Positions 42,822 to 55,500 of a DNA stretch of 64,000 bases are shown piece after piece. A model generated the notes under the pieces. That model searched no databases. It was not told the origin of the DNA and worked only from the letters and a program-made list of their open reading frames with translations. Position 1 is the stretch's first letter; each line of letters begins with the position of its first letter. This DNA is from Hormiphora californensis (lineage: Eukaryota > Ctenophora > Tentaculata > Cydippida > Pleurobrachiidae). Location of the stretch: assembly GCA_020137815.1 (NCBI GenBank), contig CM035353.1, forward strand, positions 5,699,597-5,763,596, written 5' to 3'. The translations under genes and the position numbers were made by a program.

Positions 42822-43734
42822 ACTCTACAATGAAGGTCCTGTACAAAAGTGTGAATTCTGAACTATCACAGTGCTGACAAGCACCCGGAGGAATAGAGTT
42901 CAAAACTTAAAGATTGATTGCTAATGACTATATCAAATAAACTTCACACAATGTTTAGTTGTTCGATTTGAGGCATAAGGAAAGCAGAAACCGTGGGAAT
43001 CCTAAAACCTATGATAAAGGAACTAAAGGGCACCAGATGTTTGTGTTGTACAAGGTCACACTGGCTGGATGCACAGCTATATAACATAGAGATGACATTA
43101 GGAAACCTGGGCTACCATTGGCCAATGTCTTGATCACGTGACTATGTCCTTCTCTGTCATTGGCTTAATCCCATCACGTGACTCTGTCCTAGTCTCCTAT
43201 TGGCTGGTTCAATGTCTTCATTGGCGATGCTCCAAGGTGCTCCGTATTGCCATGTGGGGGAGAACAGGGAAACATGACACCTGTGTTAGGACAAAAAACT
43301 GTGGAGTGAGGAGCTAAGAGGATATATCTAATTCCATCCAGGAACTTCTAGAATTATAATGGAATGCAAATGTTACTCCGTCATGATGAGTGAGAAGACC
43401 GGGCAAACACGAGGAAGATAGATAGGCCGGCAGGAGACATACTGAGTACCGACAGGTAGATATACTCACAGACGAATCATTAACAGAGCAAAACAGAGCT
43501 GAGCTGATTTGCAAAATAACAGGAAGACAGACAAATAGACACACATGTCACAGAAAGACAAACACTGTCAGGCCAATGCTGTGACCACAGTTCTCGCGCA
43601 CTCTTACTTGAAGAAATGAGGATAGGGTCAGGCCAATGCTCTGACAAGACAAACATACATGTAGAAGGAGTAAGGACAGAAACATGAACTCACACAGACG
43701 TACAGGCAGACCTGTCAGGCATCGCGCTGAGTGG

Positions 43735-43739
43735 TCTGG

Positions 43740-43774
<35 letters not shown>

Positions 43775-43775
43775 A

Positions 43776-43817
<42 letters not shown>
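43735..43817. repeat. (GACA)n tetranucleotide array
   Basis: About 20 copies of CAGA/GACA between the LIM genes and the coiled-coil gene. To its left (43563-43645) lies a repeat bounded by GTCAGGCCAATGCT motifs, also seen around 11244-11331. Confidence 0.9.
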
Positions 43818-43821
<4 letters not shown>

Positions 43822-44369
43822 GAACAGTGTTCCTGTTTGTCTGTCTGACAGTGTCTCTGTGTCAATAAACAGACTTTCTGCAGAGTTTCCTGAAGTGACA
43901 GTATTGACTCAGATTGAATGAGGTCCAGTTTGAAATTTTCAATGCTCTGTTTTCATACCCTATTTGATTCTTGTTATCAATTTAATTGTATTGAAACCCC
44001 CATTGCTAATGCATCTCCCCCACAGATCCATCAAAATTTCAAACTGGACTATCAACAAATTGAAAGTGATCTTTAATTAATTATTTATGTAAAGGAAATA
44101 ACTTACATAACAATAAAATATCAATTAGTGTGTTGCAACACGGGGGTATATAAACAGGGGTAGTTTCAACACAAATAGATATATATCATACTCAAATCAG
44201 ATATGTGATCTGATATATGATCATCGCTGTACACAATCTTACTATGATACAGCTCATTATAAATACCTATTGTGGTATTAAAAACTCGATATTTAAATTT
44301 GGATAACTATTATACACAGTCCGATGATAATAACGACTAGATGCAATATCACTCCAATTGTCTGTAACA

Positions 44370-47300
44370 TTAGATTAGTTGGTCGTTATCACACACAGTG
44401 CTGACACTGGCGATGGAGGCACGTTCTGTTAGATCCAAACCAAGCTGATCTACCATTCCAATTAACTGAGAACTGAGAGGGGGATAGTGTGTTATTATTG
44501 GAGAGATGTTAATGTAAAAACAAACCCCAGGGTCAGCAGCTGGAATTTAATATTCATGGCGATAGGAATCATACTGAACTGTAGGTACAAAACTGCCAGT
44601 TTAGTTCACACTAGTAAATCTAGATCACACTAGTGGGTCATTCTCATGAAATTGACACCAAAATTTCAAACTTGTCCGATTTCGATAAAACTTATATCAT
44701 CTGAAAGCACGTAATGGACTTAGTATTTCTGTATACGTGGACTTCATAATTATTGCATAATTAAATAATTATGAGTAATTAAAGCCGCGTACGTTACGCA
44801 ACGACCGTTACGTGATGGACGTTACAATGCAATTTAATTACAATTGCATGTAAAGTGGTCGTAATGACCATAACGTCTATGGTCGTTACAAATTTAACGA
44901 CCGTTACGTGATGGTCGTTATTTCGTAACGTCCATAACGTTACGGACGTTACAGGTGTAATGTCTGTGCAAATAACTTTGTGGCGGAGTCAAATTCATGA
45001 CCTTATAAGGTCTGTCACGGTCATTACATCTTGAATTTTGTAACGTCCATAACGTCATGGTCGTTACTTTCGTAGCGACCATAACGTTATGGACGTTACA
45101 AATTTAACGACCGTAACGTGATGGTCGTTACATTTTTAACGACCGTTACGTTACGGTCGAATGTCACGGTCGTTACAATCATTACATTTTTCACTATCAA
45201 AGCAATTTAAATCCAAATTAGTTACAAGTATGCTTTCATACTTCTCAATCAGACAGATCTCTTTGAGAGCTACCGCTGGATACCCATTTTTACGTCGTAC
45301 GACAACCATAACTGATTTTATGAGCGATTTTATGAGCGTCACGGTCGTCATGGTCATTACGTCCACGCCGAAAATCGGTCATTTTTAGCATATTATGCGT
45401 CATTATTCATTCATATGATACATAATTGTACCATACTGTTCATTTTTCGTTAATTTAGACATTTTTCTACATTCTGGTACCAAAATTACCAAAGTTGACC
45501 AATGTTAAGATGCTCTAAAGGCAGGACCAAAATCTCTCATCTCGAAGTGTCAATTTTATGAGAATGACCCTAGTACCTAGTAAACTCAAACTGACCAACG
45601 TACGTACCGATGAATATCAAGTTGCTCTTGTAACTCACTCATCCTGTCACCCTTTGCACTGCTGCTCCTGTCGATGTAACCCTTCAGCATTTTCAGGGAA
45701 CTCCTCAGAGCATCAGACATTTCCAGGGACTTGGCCTCCTCTTGTCCGTGGGTCATCTGCAAGATCTGATACCTGGGCAGGGGTATTGAATGTAGTGATG
45801 GGGGGTGGGAGAAGGGACGTCTGATACTTTTGATGCTCTCTGACTGATTGTAGGAGATAAGCAGTAAAACTGTGGGAACTGTATCCCGGTATCCGTAGTA
45901 ACACTTTTTCGCTAAATGCAGGTTTCAAAGTCACCTGTGACCCAATCGTCCCCAATTCAAAGGGTTAAAAACGAACGGTTTAAATTAGCAGCTTATAAAC
46001 TCGGGAATGAAAACAGTTTTCCAATCTTTACCTTTCTTTTAAGTCTTCCACCTGAAGCTCCAGTGTTTTGCACTTTTCAGCCATGGATACAGTCTCAAGT
46101 TGGGACACATGAGATGCAGCTACTGATATTCGGGATTGTGAGGCTAGACCTGCCAGAGAAATAATATATTACAGTCCGCCATACACATTTCCACTTGGAA
46201 TTCTCTTAGAGTGCGTTCTACACATCCTAAAAAACTATGGTTTACCTGCTTACTAACTTAGAATTTAGTAGAGCGATTTGAGAAAATATTATACAAAACG
46301 ACGTGATGCCGTTTAGAATACACTCACAATGGAAACATTTTTTATTTGTGAACCTCTACAAGGGGAAACTCTAACTGAATGGCATCCCATTAATGGGATC
46401 ACATCAACAGTAAAACTCTAACTGATAATGGACCACAGTGATGGTTCTTTCTCTGTATTCTCTCTGTGTGCGTGCCCGTGCCCGGGCATGCCCTATAGTT
46501 CTTTCTCTGTATTCTCTTTGTAGGCAGTACATATATGTACTGCCTACAGAGAGAATACAGAGAAAGAACCATCACTGTGGTCCATTATCAGTTAGAGTTT
46601 TACTGTTGATGTGATCCCATTAATGGGATGCCATTCAGTTAGAGTTTCCCCCAACTTAATTAACTAATTATCTACTATTATATATGCTAGCTAAATGTTC
46701 TAGATCATAACGCCATTGATCATACCATGTAGGTTATCGTTGAAAGATGTTCTGCTGTCCTCTACAACCCGGTTGCCATGGTGCCGTATAGACTCATCAG
46801 ACAAGTCCAGCACCTTGTTGTTAGTGGACCGGTTAGGTGTTGAAGAGAGGATCTGGTCTGACTCATATTCCCGGATTTGCTCCTGCAGGCATAACAAGGT
46901 TAAACGAGAGATATACAAGTAGCTAGAGTTAGTCCTGGGTCCCTTGTCAGCGCTATAATATTGCGCTGACCCCGCGCACAGTGTTACTTTGGGGTAGTTT
47001 CACCACACAAAGGTCTTGGCGCGCTACGTTTTAGCAACTGAACTCTCAGGAGAGTCGGGCGGTGAATCACCTGCATTAGCGTGATGAATCACCTGCATTA
47101 GCGTGATGAATCACCTGCATTAGCGCAGTGAATCAGCTGCATTAGCGTGGTGAATCACCTGCATTAGCGTGGTGAATCACCTATTCACCTGGTGAAAGCA
47201 GGTTTATCCACGCGAATTTCTCATGCACTATACCTTTAGTGATGAATTCTTGGATCTTTCTGCGTCCAATTTCCCCTTCAAACTGGTTATGGTTCGTTTA

Positions 47301-50300
47301 AAGTGCTCATTTTCATGCTCCATATCCTCTTCATAATCAGCCCTCTCTCGCATGGTAATCTGAGAGATGTGCATGCAGGTTAGTAAAACACTGCGAGAAC
47401 ACTTTTCTTACTCATATCCCACTGCCTTCATATCTGCACGGTCCCGCAGGAGCACAGTGCAAATTTCACCGTGCAAATGGTCGCGCGGTATATATGTGTG
47501 CATGTTCGCATTTGTATTAACTCGCATTCACCCAGGCAGGGAAAAATAGAGGTAGATAAGAACCAAGTGTTGAGCAACTTACCAATTCGTCCTCTTTTTC
47601 CCGAAGCAATTCTCTCATCTTTTTTAATTTGTTTTTCAGAATTCCATTATCGTGTTCATGCTTTACCAACCTATACACCAAGTATCATGGTTATAGTGGC
47701 ACAATATAATAACGTATACAATATTGTACTCGAACTATAATACATGTCGGTACAAGTTTGATTGGATGTTCACTTCGAGCATTTTTTCTTTGTTGAGCTA
47801 CTCAAAAACTCGATCTGCAGGGATCATGCAATTACCTGCTATTCTGGGTACTGAGACTCTGCACTTGTGTTTGAAGGAGCTGGTTTTGTGAGAGGAGCTC
47901 GTTTCCAACCTGCTCCTTAGACAGGTCAATGAGGGAGTTATCAAGCTGGTACTTGTACTCGTCCCTGTGAAGGGAGGGAAGTAATGAGTTGTCAAGCGAA
48001 TACTTGTACTCGTCTCTGAGGGTGTGGGGTGATCATGGAGATTGGAGTCTGTGTAATTTATATTTATCCCTCCTTCGATTATTAATCCTGTTGAATATTG
48101 ATTATTGAAGTGTACCTTTCCTGGGTGAGGTTTTTGTTCCTCACTCGGAGGTCCTCCATTTCCTCGGATAGTGAGGTGTTGTTTCGGTTCAGTTCACTGT
48201 TCGTCATCATTATCTGATGGAGGGTCTCCTGGAGGGCCGCCATTCCTGGTAAAGAGAGACAATATAATTAAAATAGCACTTGGGGCGCTAGGTTTGGTCG
48301 TGGAGGCAGTGTTAAAAAACAATATTAATTACAGTCGGACCCCGATTTAGGGGCCCCCGATTTAGTGGCACCCCGATTTAGGGACAGGATTTTTTCCCCC
48401 GATATAGGAAATTAACCTTATTTGACCCCGATTTAGTGGATACCCCGATTTAGTGGACAAGAGCCTTTCCCCCGAGGGTGTCCCTAAATCGGGGTCCGAC
48501 TGTATAAATATTAATCTTTATTTTTGGGTAGCTCACCATGTTTCAGTTCTTTTAGTTTTTCTGCTCCACTCTTTTGTTTGTAGTCTTCAAACCTCTCCAG
48601 AACCTCTGTAACATTCCTTTGCAGCATTTCCTGGGTATCTACAGGAGTTTTTGATTTAATTAGTGACAGTTTAAAACTTACGGATCCGACCAATAGATCG
48701 AATAACCAGAAATAACTTTACAATGATCTATTATAATTGCAAGAGTTTACTCTTTCCAATTCTCTCGCAAAGGAAACTACACAAACCTGAAGCACGTTGG
48801 TTGACCCGTTCCACTTCCTTTCTCTCCCTCCTCAGTTCTCTTTCCAGACCCTCGTTCACCTCTTCCAGCTCGCCCACCCTCTCGCTCAGCTCCTCAACTA
48901 CCTCGGGAGGGTGCTGAAGGGTGGCTATGTTGCTCTCAAGGGTATCCAGCTCATCTCGTGCCACTTGTAGAGACTCTCGCAGCTTCTCTGCCTCGCTCTG
49001 AGGGGATGGTGAGAGTGAGCTACGGTATCTGGAACTATGCTAGTCCAGGGCGGAATTTTTTATGCCCACCCCTGTATAATTGAAACAGCAGAGGTATTCC
49101 ATCATGATTATCTCTTTCTCTCCGGGATTATCTCTTTCTATCTGGGAAGACACCAATTGAGTGAGTACATACCCTGTTTCGAACTAGTTCCTCCTGTACG
49201 TTGAAAAGCTCATCCTGTGCCTTAGACAGCTCACTTAGACAGTCTTCTAACTTTCGTCCCTTTTCAGCCTAGAAACATAGAAAAACGTTATGCTGATCCT
49301 GATAGGAATTTCCAGAAGGGAAGGAGGTGAACCACTGCAATTGCCATTCGCTCTCTACAATTTTCGTGCAAATTGAGAATAACATCTGGAAGCTGAAAGA
49401 GTTGTTCACCTTTTCCTTGAAGCTAATATTTAGATCATCCAGTAACTTCTCCTTTTCCTCCCCTTGTGTTGATAACAATCTCGATAGTTCTTCCCTATAA
49501 ACAGAACGTGCGTTAACAGGAAGTACATACAAGAAATAACTGGGGCTCACTAAAACAAGATGTTACTGACTTGTCAGCGAGGAGTATTTCCATTTGTGAT
49601 TTTGAGGTATTTAGTTGGCCTTCCAGGGAATCCCGTCTGTTCTCTGTCTCTATTCGCTCCTCTTTTAGTTCTCGTAGCTTCTCCTTCAGCTGGCACCTTT
49701 GAAGGAAATCATGTTTTAAATATGGCCAGCTTACATATCTCTTGTGGTTTGAGTGGTAAAATTCGCCACCAGATTGGATCAGTCTGTCAAAAAGCAAATA
49801 CAACTCAAAAACAAGCGGTTGGTTAGGTCACTCAGTAATAAAACCCTCTCACCGTTCTGCATCGGATACTTCTAACTTTTCAGTCACCGCATCCAGCTCC
49901 TGCTTTAGGGCGGTATTATGGGCGCTCATTTGAGAGAGTTCCCAATCAGTTGCTTTCAGAGTGTCCTTCACCCCTGCCGTTTCCTGGAATGAAGGGGTTA
50001 TAGGAAACAACTCAGATTCCTGCAAAGATAGGATTATGATACAAGTTAAAACTTAGATCTAGGTCTAAATTGTTATGCTCTAACAACAAACCTCTCTCTC
50101 CCTCATCCATAAAGCAGCGACAGCAGCAATGGCCGGGGTAGTAAAATTATCACTGGGGTGTTTGTTGCCCCCACCACTTGACACGGTATCCTTTAGTTTG
50201 GCAGCTTCCCTACACAAGGTCTCCCTCTCACTCTCCAGGGAGGTGATATGTTGCTGTAGTTGGGCGATCTGTCCACTCATTGCATGGTAATCTAAAGGAT

Positions 50301-52380
50301 CAGAGGATTACACGGTGGTAGAATGTTGATTATTCACTAGCTCACTGACAATGATTATAAGTGTAGACCATACCTGACAGTGCCCAAAATTACAAATGCT
50401 TGTTAAATTATAGGGGCGATGATGATGCTATACCTGACATGTTGTCCAGTCGTTCCCGGGTCTCCAAAACATCCCTTTTCAGGGCGTCAATGATCTTCTG
50501 TTTTTCCATTAACTTCTCACTACCATCAACCTCCCTATTAGTAAACTGGTGTATGGTGTTCTTTAACTGTTCCACCTCAAACGATTTCTCTCTGTTCTTT
50601 CTCTTCAACTCATCCACTGTATCCTCAAACTGTTGACGAAGACCGGTCACCTGGTCTTCTTTCGACTCGACATCTCTCTTTAGCCGCTCTAGCAGCCCAA
50701 GGTTTTTTGTCTGGGATTCGATCAGCTTTTCCTTCTCTGAAAATCAGGGTTGTTTGAAAAATAGGCTGTTTGAAATTGTTTGAAATATGAACCGTCATGT
50801 TTTTTACCGTCCACAAAATTGCGGGTCAAACAACAAGGCGAAGCTGGGTGAAGTGACACAACCTACCTGACACAGACTTGATCTTGTAGTCGAAAAACTG
50901 TTTCTCTAGCTCATTTCTTTCATTTGTTAGTCGATCAGCCTCTTCAGTTTGACTTGTCATCAGCATATCCAGCTTATCCTACAAAATGACAACGTAGCCA
51001 GCAATAATTCTCAACTAGAATTGAAGATATAACCCAAAGATTTGAATCGATTTTAGTGTGGACACACAGTGTTAGACCAATGATATAAACTATCCATAAA
51101 GATCAGTACCTGTAAGGTATCCCGTTCAGTCTGAAGGACTTTCAGATTCCCCTCATGTTCTTCACACATGATAGAACCCTCCTCAGAGAGCCGCTCTAGG
51201 GACTTGTTCAGGGTTTCCTCCGCCATCTTCTTGTCAGACCGGGCCTTCTCGTACTCAGACTGCAACATGGAGGAGAAACTTAGACTAGATGGGGTCAACA
51301 CACGACGTTGAGCTACTTTCTAAACACTATCTGTTTGCAGGTGACCTGCCTACATTTTGATCATTTAGTATCGAAAGTAAGTGTGTATTTACCTTGAGCT
51401 TGACAAACAAACTGAACCGTTTCTGCATTTCCTGCCTCTCCAGCTCCTGTGAGTCAAGTACCCGCTCTAACTCTTGTTCCAAATCCACCGTCGATTCCTC
51501 TTGCTCCTGTAACTGATTCCTCTGAAAATAATATATCATTTGGAACGTGATATTTTGGTAAAAAATATTGTGATTCGGCCGCTCTGCTTTCTTGTACATC
51601 GAAATTGCAAACACCACTGAACACGCGAGGGCTAGTACATAGCTATAAAAAAACGGTTTTATTCAGTACCCACCGCAGCCATCAGTTCCTCGTGTAAACG
51701 ATTCATTTCGCTGAAAGTTTCCACCTCTAGTAACCGCTTCTCCTCTCTTAACTGCCCAATTCGGCTGACCACTGCACTCGTCAGAGCAGGTAGGGTGTCA
51801 TCGTCAAGCTTAAGAGTATGGCATAACTGAAACAGAGAGATTTTTTAGAGCTGAGAACCTTTTAAGTGAGAAGAAAGAGCAATACGAAATAAGTTAGGGG
51901 TGATTCCATTATGGTAGATACCATGAAACTTACAGCTTTAAGAAGGATTGGGGACATAAAAGTTGAAATAAGGCAGTTTTACACAAAATATGGTTCATAA
52001 AAAGCAACAAAAGGGGAAGGGTACAACTAGGAATTGAATACCATCGATCTTTAAATTTATGTAAACAACGGATTGACTTCAAGGCCACGGTAAAGTATTG
52101 AATATGAGGCGGGATGCGAACTAAAGTAGACTACAGGACTTGTTTTTAAAAGCCAAGTTTAGTCCTCAAACATAATCTGCGAATCATTAGCCCTATGATA
52201 ATGTTAGGCTAGCAGATAAAATATATATGCCACTCTCGGGTACAAGATCTACTGCTGCACTAGAGGACGCGAATCCCAGGGAATCGATAGCTATGGCAAC
52301 GTAGGGATTGAATCTAATCACCGGCCCCAAGAGACCCAACTACCATATTTCTCCCCTTTCTCTCACTATCTCGTCCTCTA

Positions 52381-52416
<36 letters not shown>

Positions 52417-52419
52417 TCT

Positions 52420-52481
<62 letters not shown>

Positions 52482-52487
52482 TCCCCC

Positions 52488-52550
<63 letters not shown>

Positions 52551-55500
52551 CTCTCTCCCCTCTCTCTCTCTTTCCCTCTCACCACATCACCAAGGTAGCA
52601 GTCAGTTACTGCACATTGCAATATTAACAGCCGCTAGAAATAAGGGGTTCTAGTATTTCAAAAGTCACCAAGAATAATGACTCAACTGACTTTTTACCCG
52701 AAGAATAAACTGCCTAAAATACCGACCTCAGATTTCTAAAAACCACCATGTCAACTGCAATGGAGTATGAACCAAAATGCAGGAAGACTTCGTACAAAGA
52801 TGCCACCTGCAGCCTTACAGAGGCACCTCTAACACAATCTGTGCTCGTTTCGAAAAGGGCAAGTCTCTGATGGAATCATATGGCACTCCATCAAGATGAC
52901 AGAGAGATATATAAAAGAAGCTAAAAACATATGAAACTTCGACAATAAATGTTACCTTTTCTGAGAGTGTCTTGATTTGGTCAATTAGCTCCTCTTGACC
53001 TCCTTCTCCTGATACCAACTGAGAGGAATATAATTGAAGCGGTTAAAATTTGAAAGATGAATTATCAATGATCATCAAAAATGCAGACAATTTTTGCAAA
53101 GTATAAAATTCATTGTTCATTACAGTGCTTAGTTGACCAAATGGTAATCTGAAAGTATACCTGGAGAATGTCCGTTTGGGCGTGTGCGTCAGCCCAAGTT
53201 AGGATGAGAGGGCTCATGGTGTCACATTGCCTGTCGCACAGACCAGGCCTGATGCTACTGTTGATAATGGGACTGAGATACTGCAGAGATCCCTCATTTG
53301 AACAGTTGCTGCTGTCACCTCCCCCATTATAACTTCGGGGGCTTGGAGTGGAACTGCAGAGTCATGAAGTGAGAACGGAGATACAAATTGGTAATGGATT
53401 GGGAATATTTTATCTTTTTTCTCGGAATACACAATACAATAACCCGAACTGAATGAGCTATACCATGCCGCTACTTACGCACGAATCGGTGAGTTACGGG
53501 ATTTTAGTTCCATTTCAAGTCTCTCGGACAGCTCTTTGCTAATGAGCAACTCCTCTTTCAAGGCTGTAGAAAAATTTGTTACAAATTAGAGACCAGACAA
53601 AAACTAGCAAAATTAATCAAGATACTTTGAAATAAAATTACCTAAAAAAAGTATGTACTTGTAAAGGGTCTCATTAAATTGATCTACCTCTGTATTTTTC
53701 CAAAAGGGTTTGGTAGTGTTTCTCACGTTGCTCTGTCACCACCTCGGCTTCAATGTAAGCCTGCACCTGGCTTATGAGCGCCTTCTCCCGGTTTTCAGCT
53801 TTCGCTAGCTTCTTTTGAAGTTCACCTGATTACGAAAAAGACACCGTTAGATATATCGCACTGAAGTATATTGCACTTTCAATGACATGTGTTTGAAAAT
53901 TAAAATATGAAATGTCAACATGTCTTACCAGTTGTTTTAAGTTGATACTGAAGTGCCATTTCCAGTTCTTTCTCCGACTTCTGACTGTCACTCAACTCAT
54001 TGCTAAGTTGCTTGTTTCTCACTCTGAGGATCTCAACAGCTGGCTGATTTGCCTGCACGTCATCAGTTTGGATTGAAACTGAGGAGCTGTAGGCTGAGTC
54101 TGTACCGGCGAAGAACAAGGAATTATCCGTCTGAACTACAATATCACTAGTGGAACTTTTCCTGGGTGAGTTGGTGACCGGAGGGGCAGGTGATCGTCGG
54201 GCTGGGCTGGTAGGCCGAGATCCCAAAGTAGTGATCCGAGCGTAGCAGTTGCTGCATAGATTCTCCTTATACTGACTCACAAACATGTGAAGTAGATCTC
54301 GAGCTGGGTCAGATGGGATGACCATGAAACACTTATATCGGAGATCATGAAGTCGAGTCAGGGTGCCCTGAGTGACTGGAGTTTGTTTCAATTTCGCAAC
54401 TTGAGCGTTCTCCAACTCTCGCTTCAACTCGAGGAGGCTATCCTCGGTAGCTGCCTCACGCTCTATCATTTCCATCTCCATTTTCCTTTTCTCACTGAGT
54501 TCTCGAGCTAACAACTCCTTTACTTTCCTAACCTCATCGCTCTGCTCCCTTGAGATCTCATCTTTTTCTGCGAGAAGTTTCTCCAGCTGCCTGCTCAGTT
54601 TTGTGTTTGCCTTGGCAAGGGCCTTCACAGAGCTCTCCGTTTCTTGGAGTGCTTCTCCCAGGTCCAAGGAGCGGCGGATAGGACGGGGTAGAGTGCTGAC
54701 ACCATCCTCATCGTCATCACTAGACAAAACATGGGCATAGGACTGTTCTAAGAGGCGACGCCGGAGTTCACTGTTCAACCTGTCAATTGTCTCCTTATTG
54801 GACTCACCTGCCTGTTTGAACAGCCTCGTCTCTTCTTCTCGAACATCCAGTTGTTTTTGGGTTTCCACGAGAGTGGTTTGTAGCCTCTCTTTTTCTCCAA
54901 GGAGAGAGACGACCGCCTCCTGAGCTGTCTGGCGTTCCAATTTCTCCAGATTTAAAGAGTCCTCGATTTTTAGGAATTCCCTTTCCTTGTCCTCAATCAC
55001 TGCATCGATCTCTGTTATTGTTTCTCGCTGGATTTGTAGCTCTGTTTTCAGTGTCTTGTTTTGAGTCTCCAGTTGTTCCTGTGATTTTTCAAGCAGTTCA
55101 ATCTTCGTCCCGAGCTCAGAGGAAAGTGATTTGGCAGCCTGTTTTTCCTTATCTAGTTCCTGTCGTGCATCAGTTAGGGAACTCTCCAGTGTGCATTTGT
55201 CATCAAGAAGTGAATTGATCTGCTCGTCTGCTGCTTGACGGTCTATCTTTTCCTGGCTTAACTTGCCCGCAATCTTCTGGATCTCGTCACTTAGGGCTTT
55301 GTTGGTACTCTCAAGCTCTATCTTATCCTTTTCGAGAGATTCAACTTGGCTCTCTAGAACTTCTACGGAGGATTTCATCCGATCTACAGCTCCTGATAAC
55401 TCTTTTCTGACCCCACACAACTCCTCGAGAGTCTCTGACGACTGCTTTGATAGATCTTCCAGCCGCTTTTCCATCGCCTCTATTCCCTTGACAGTCAACT

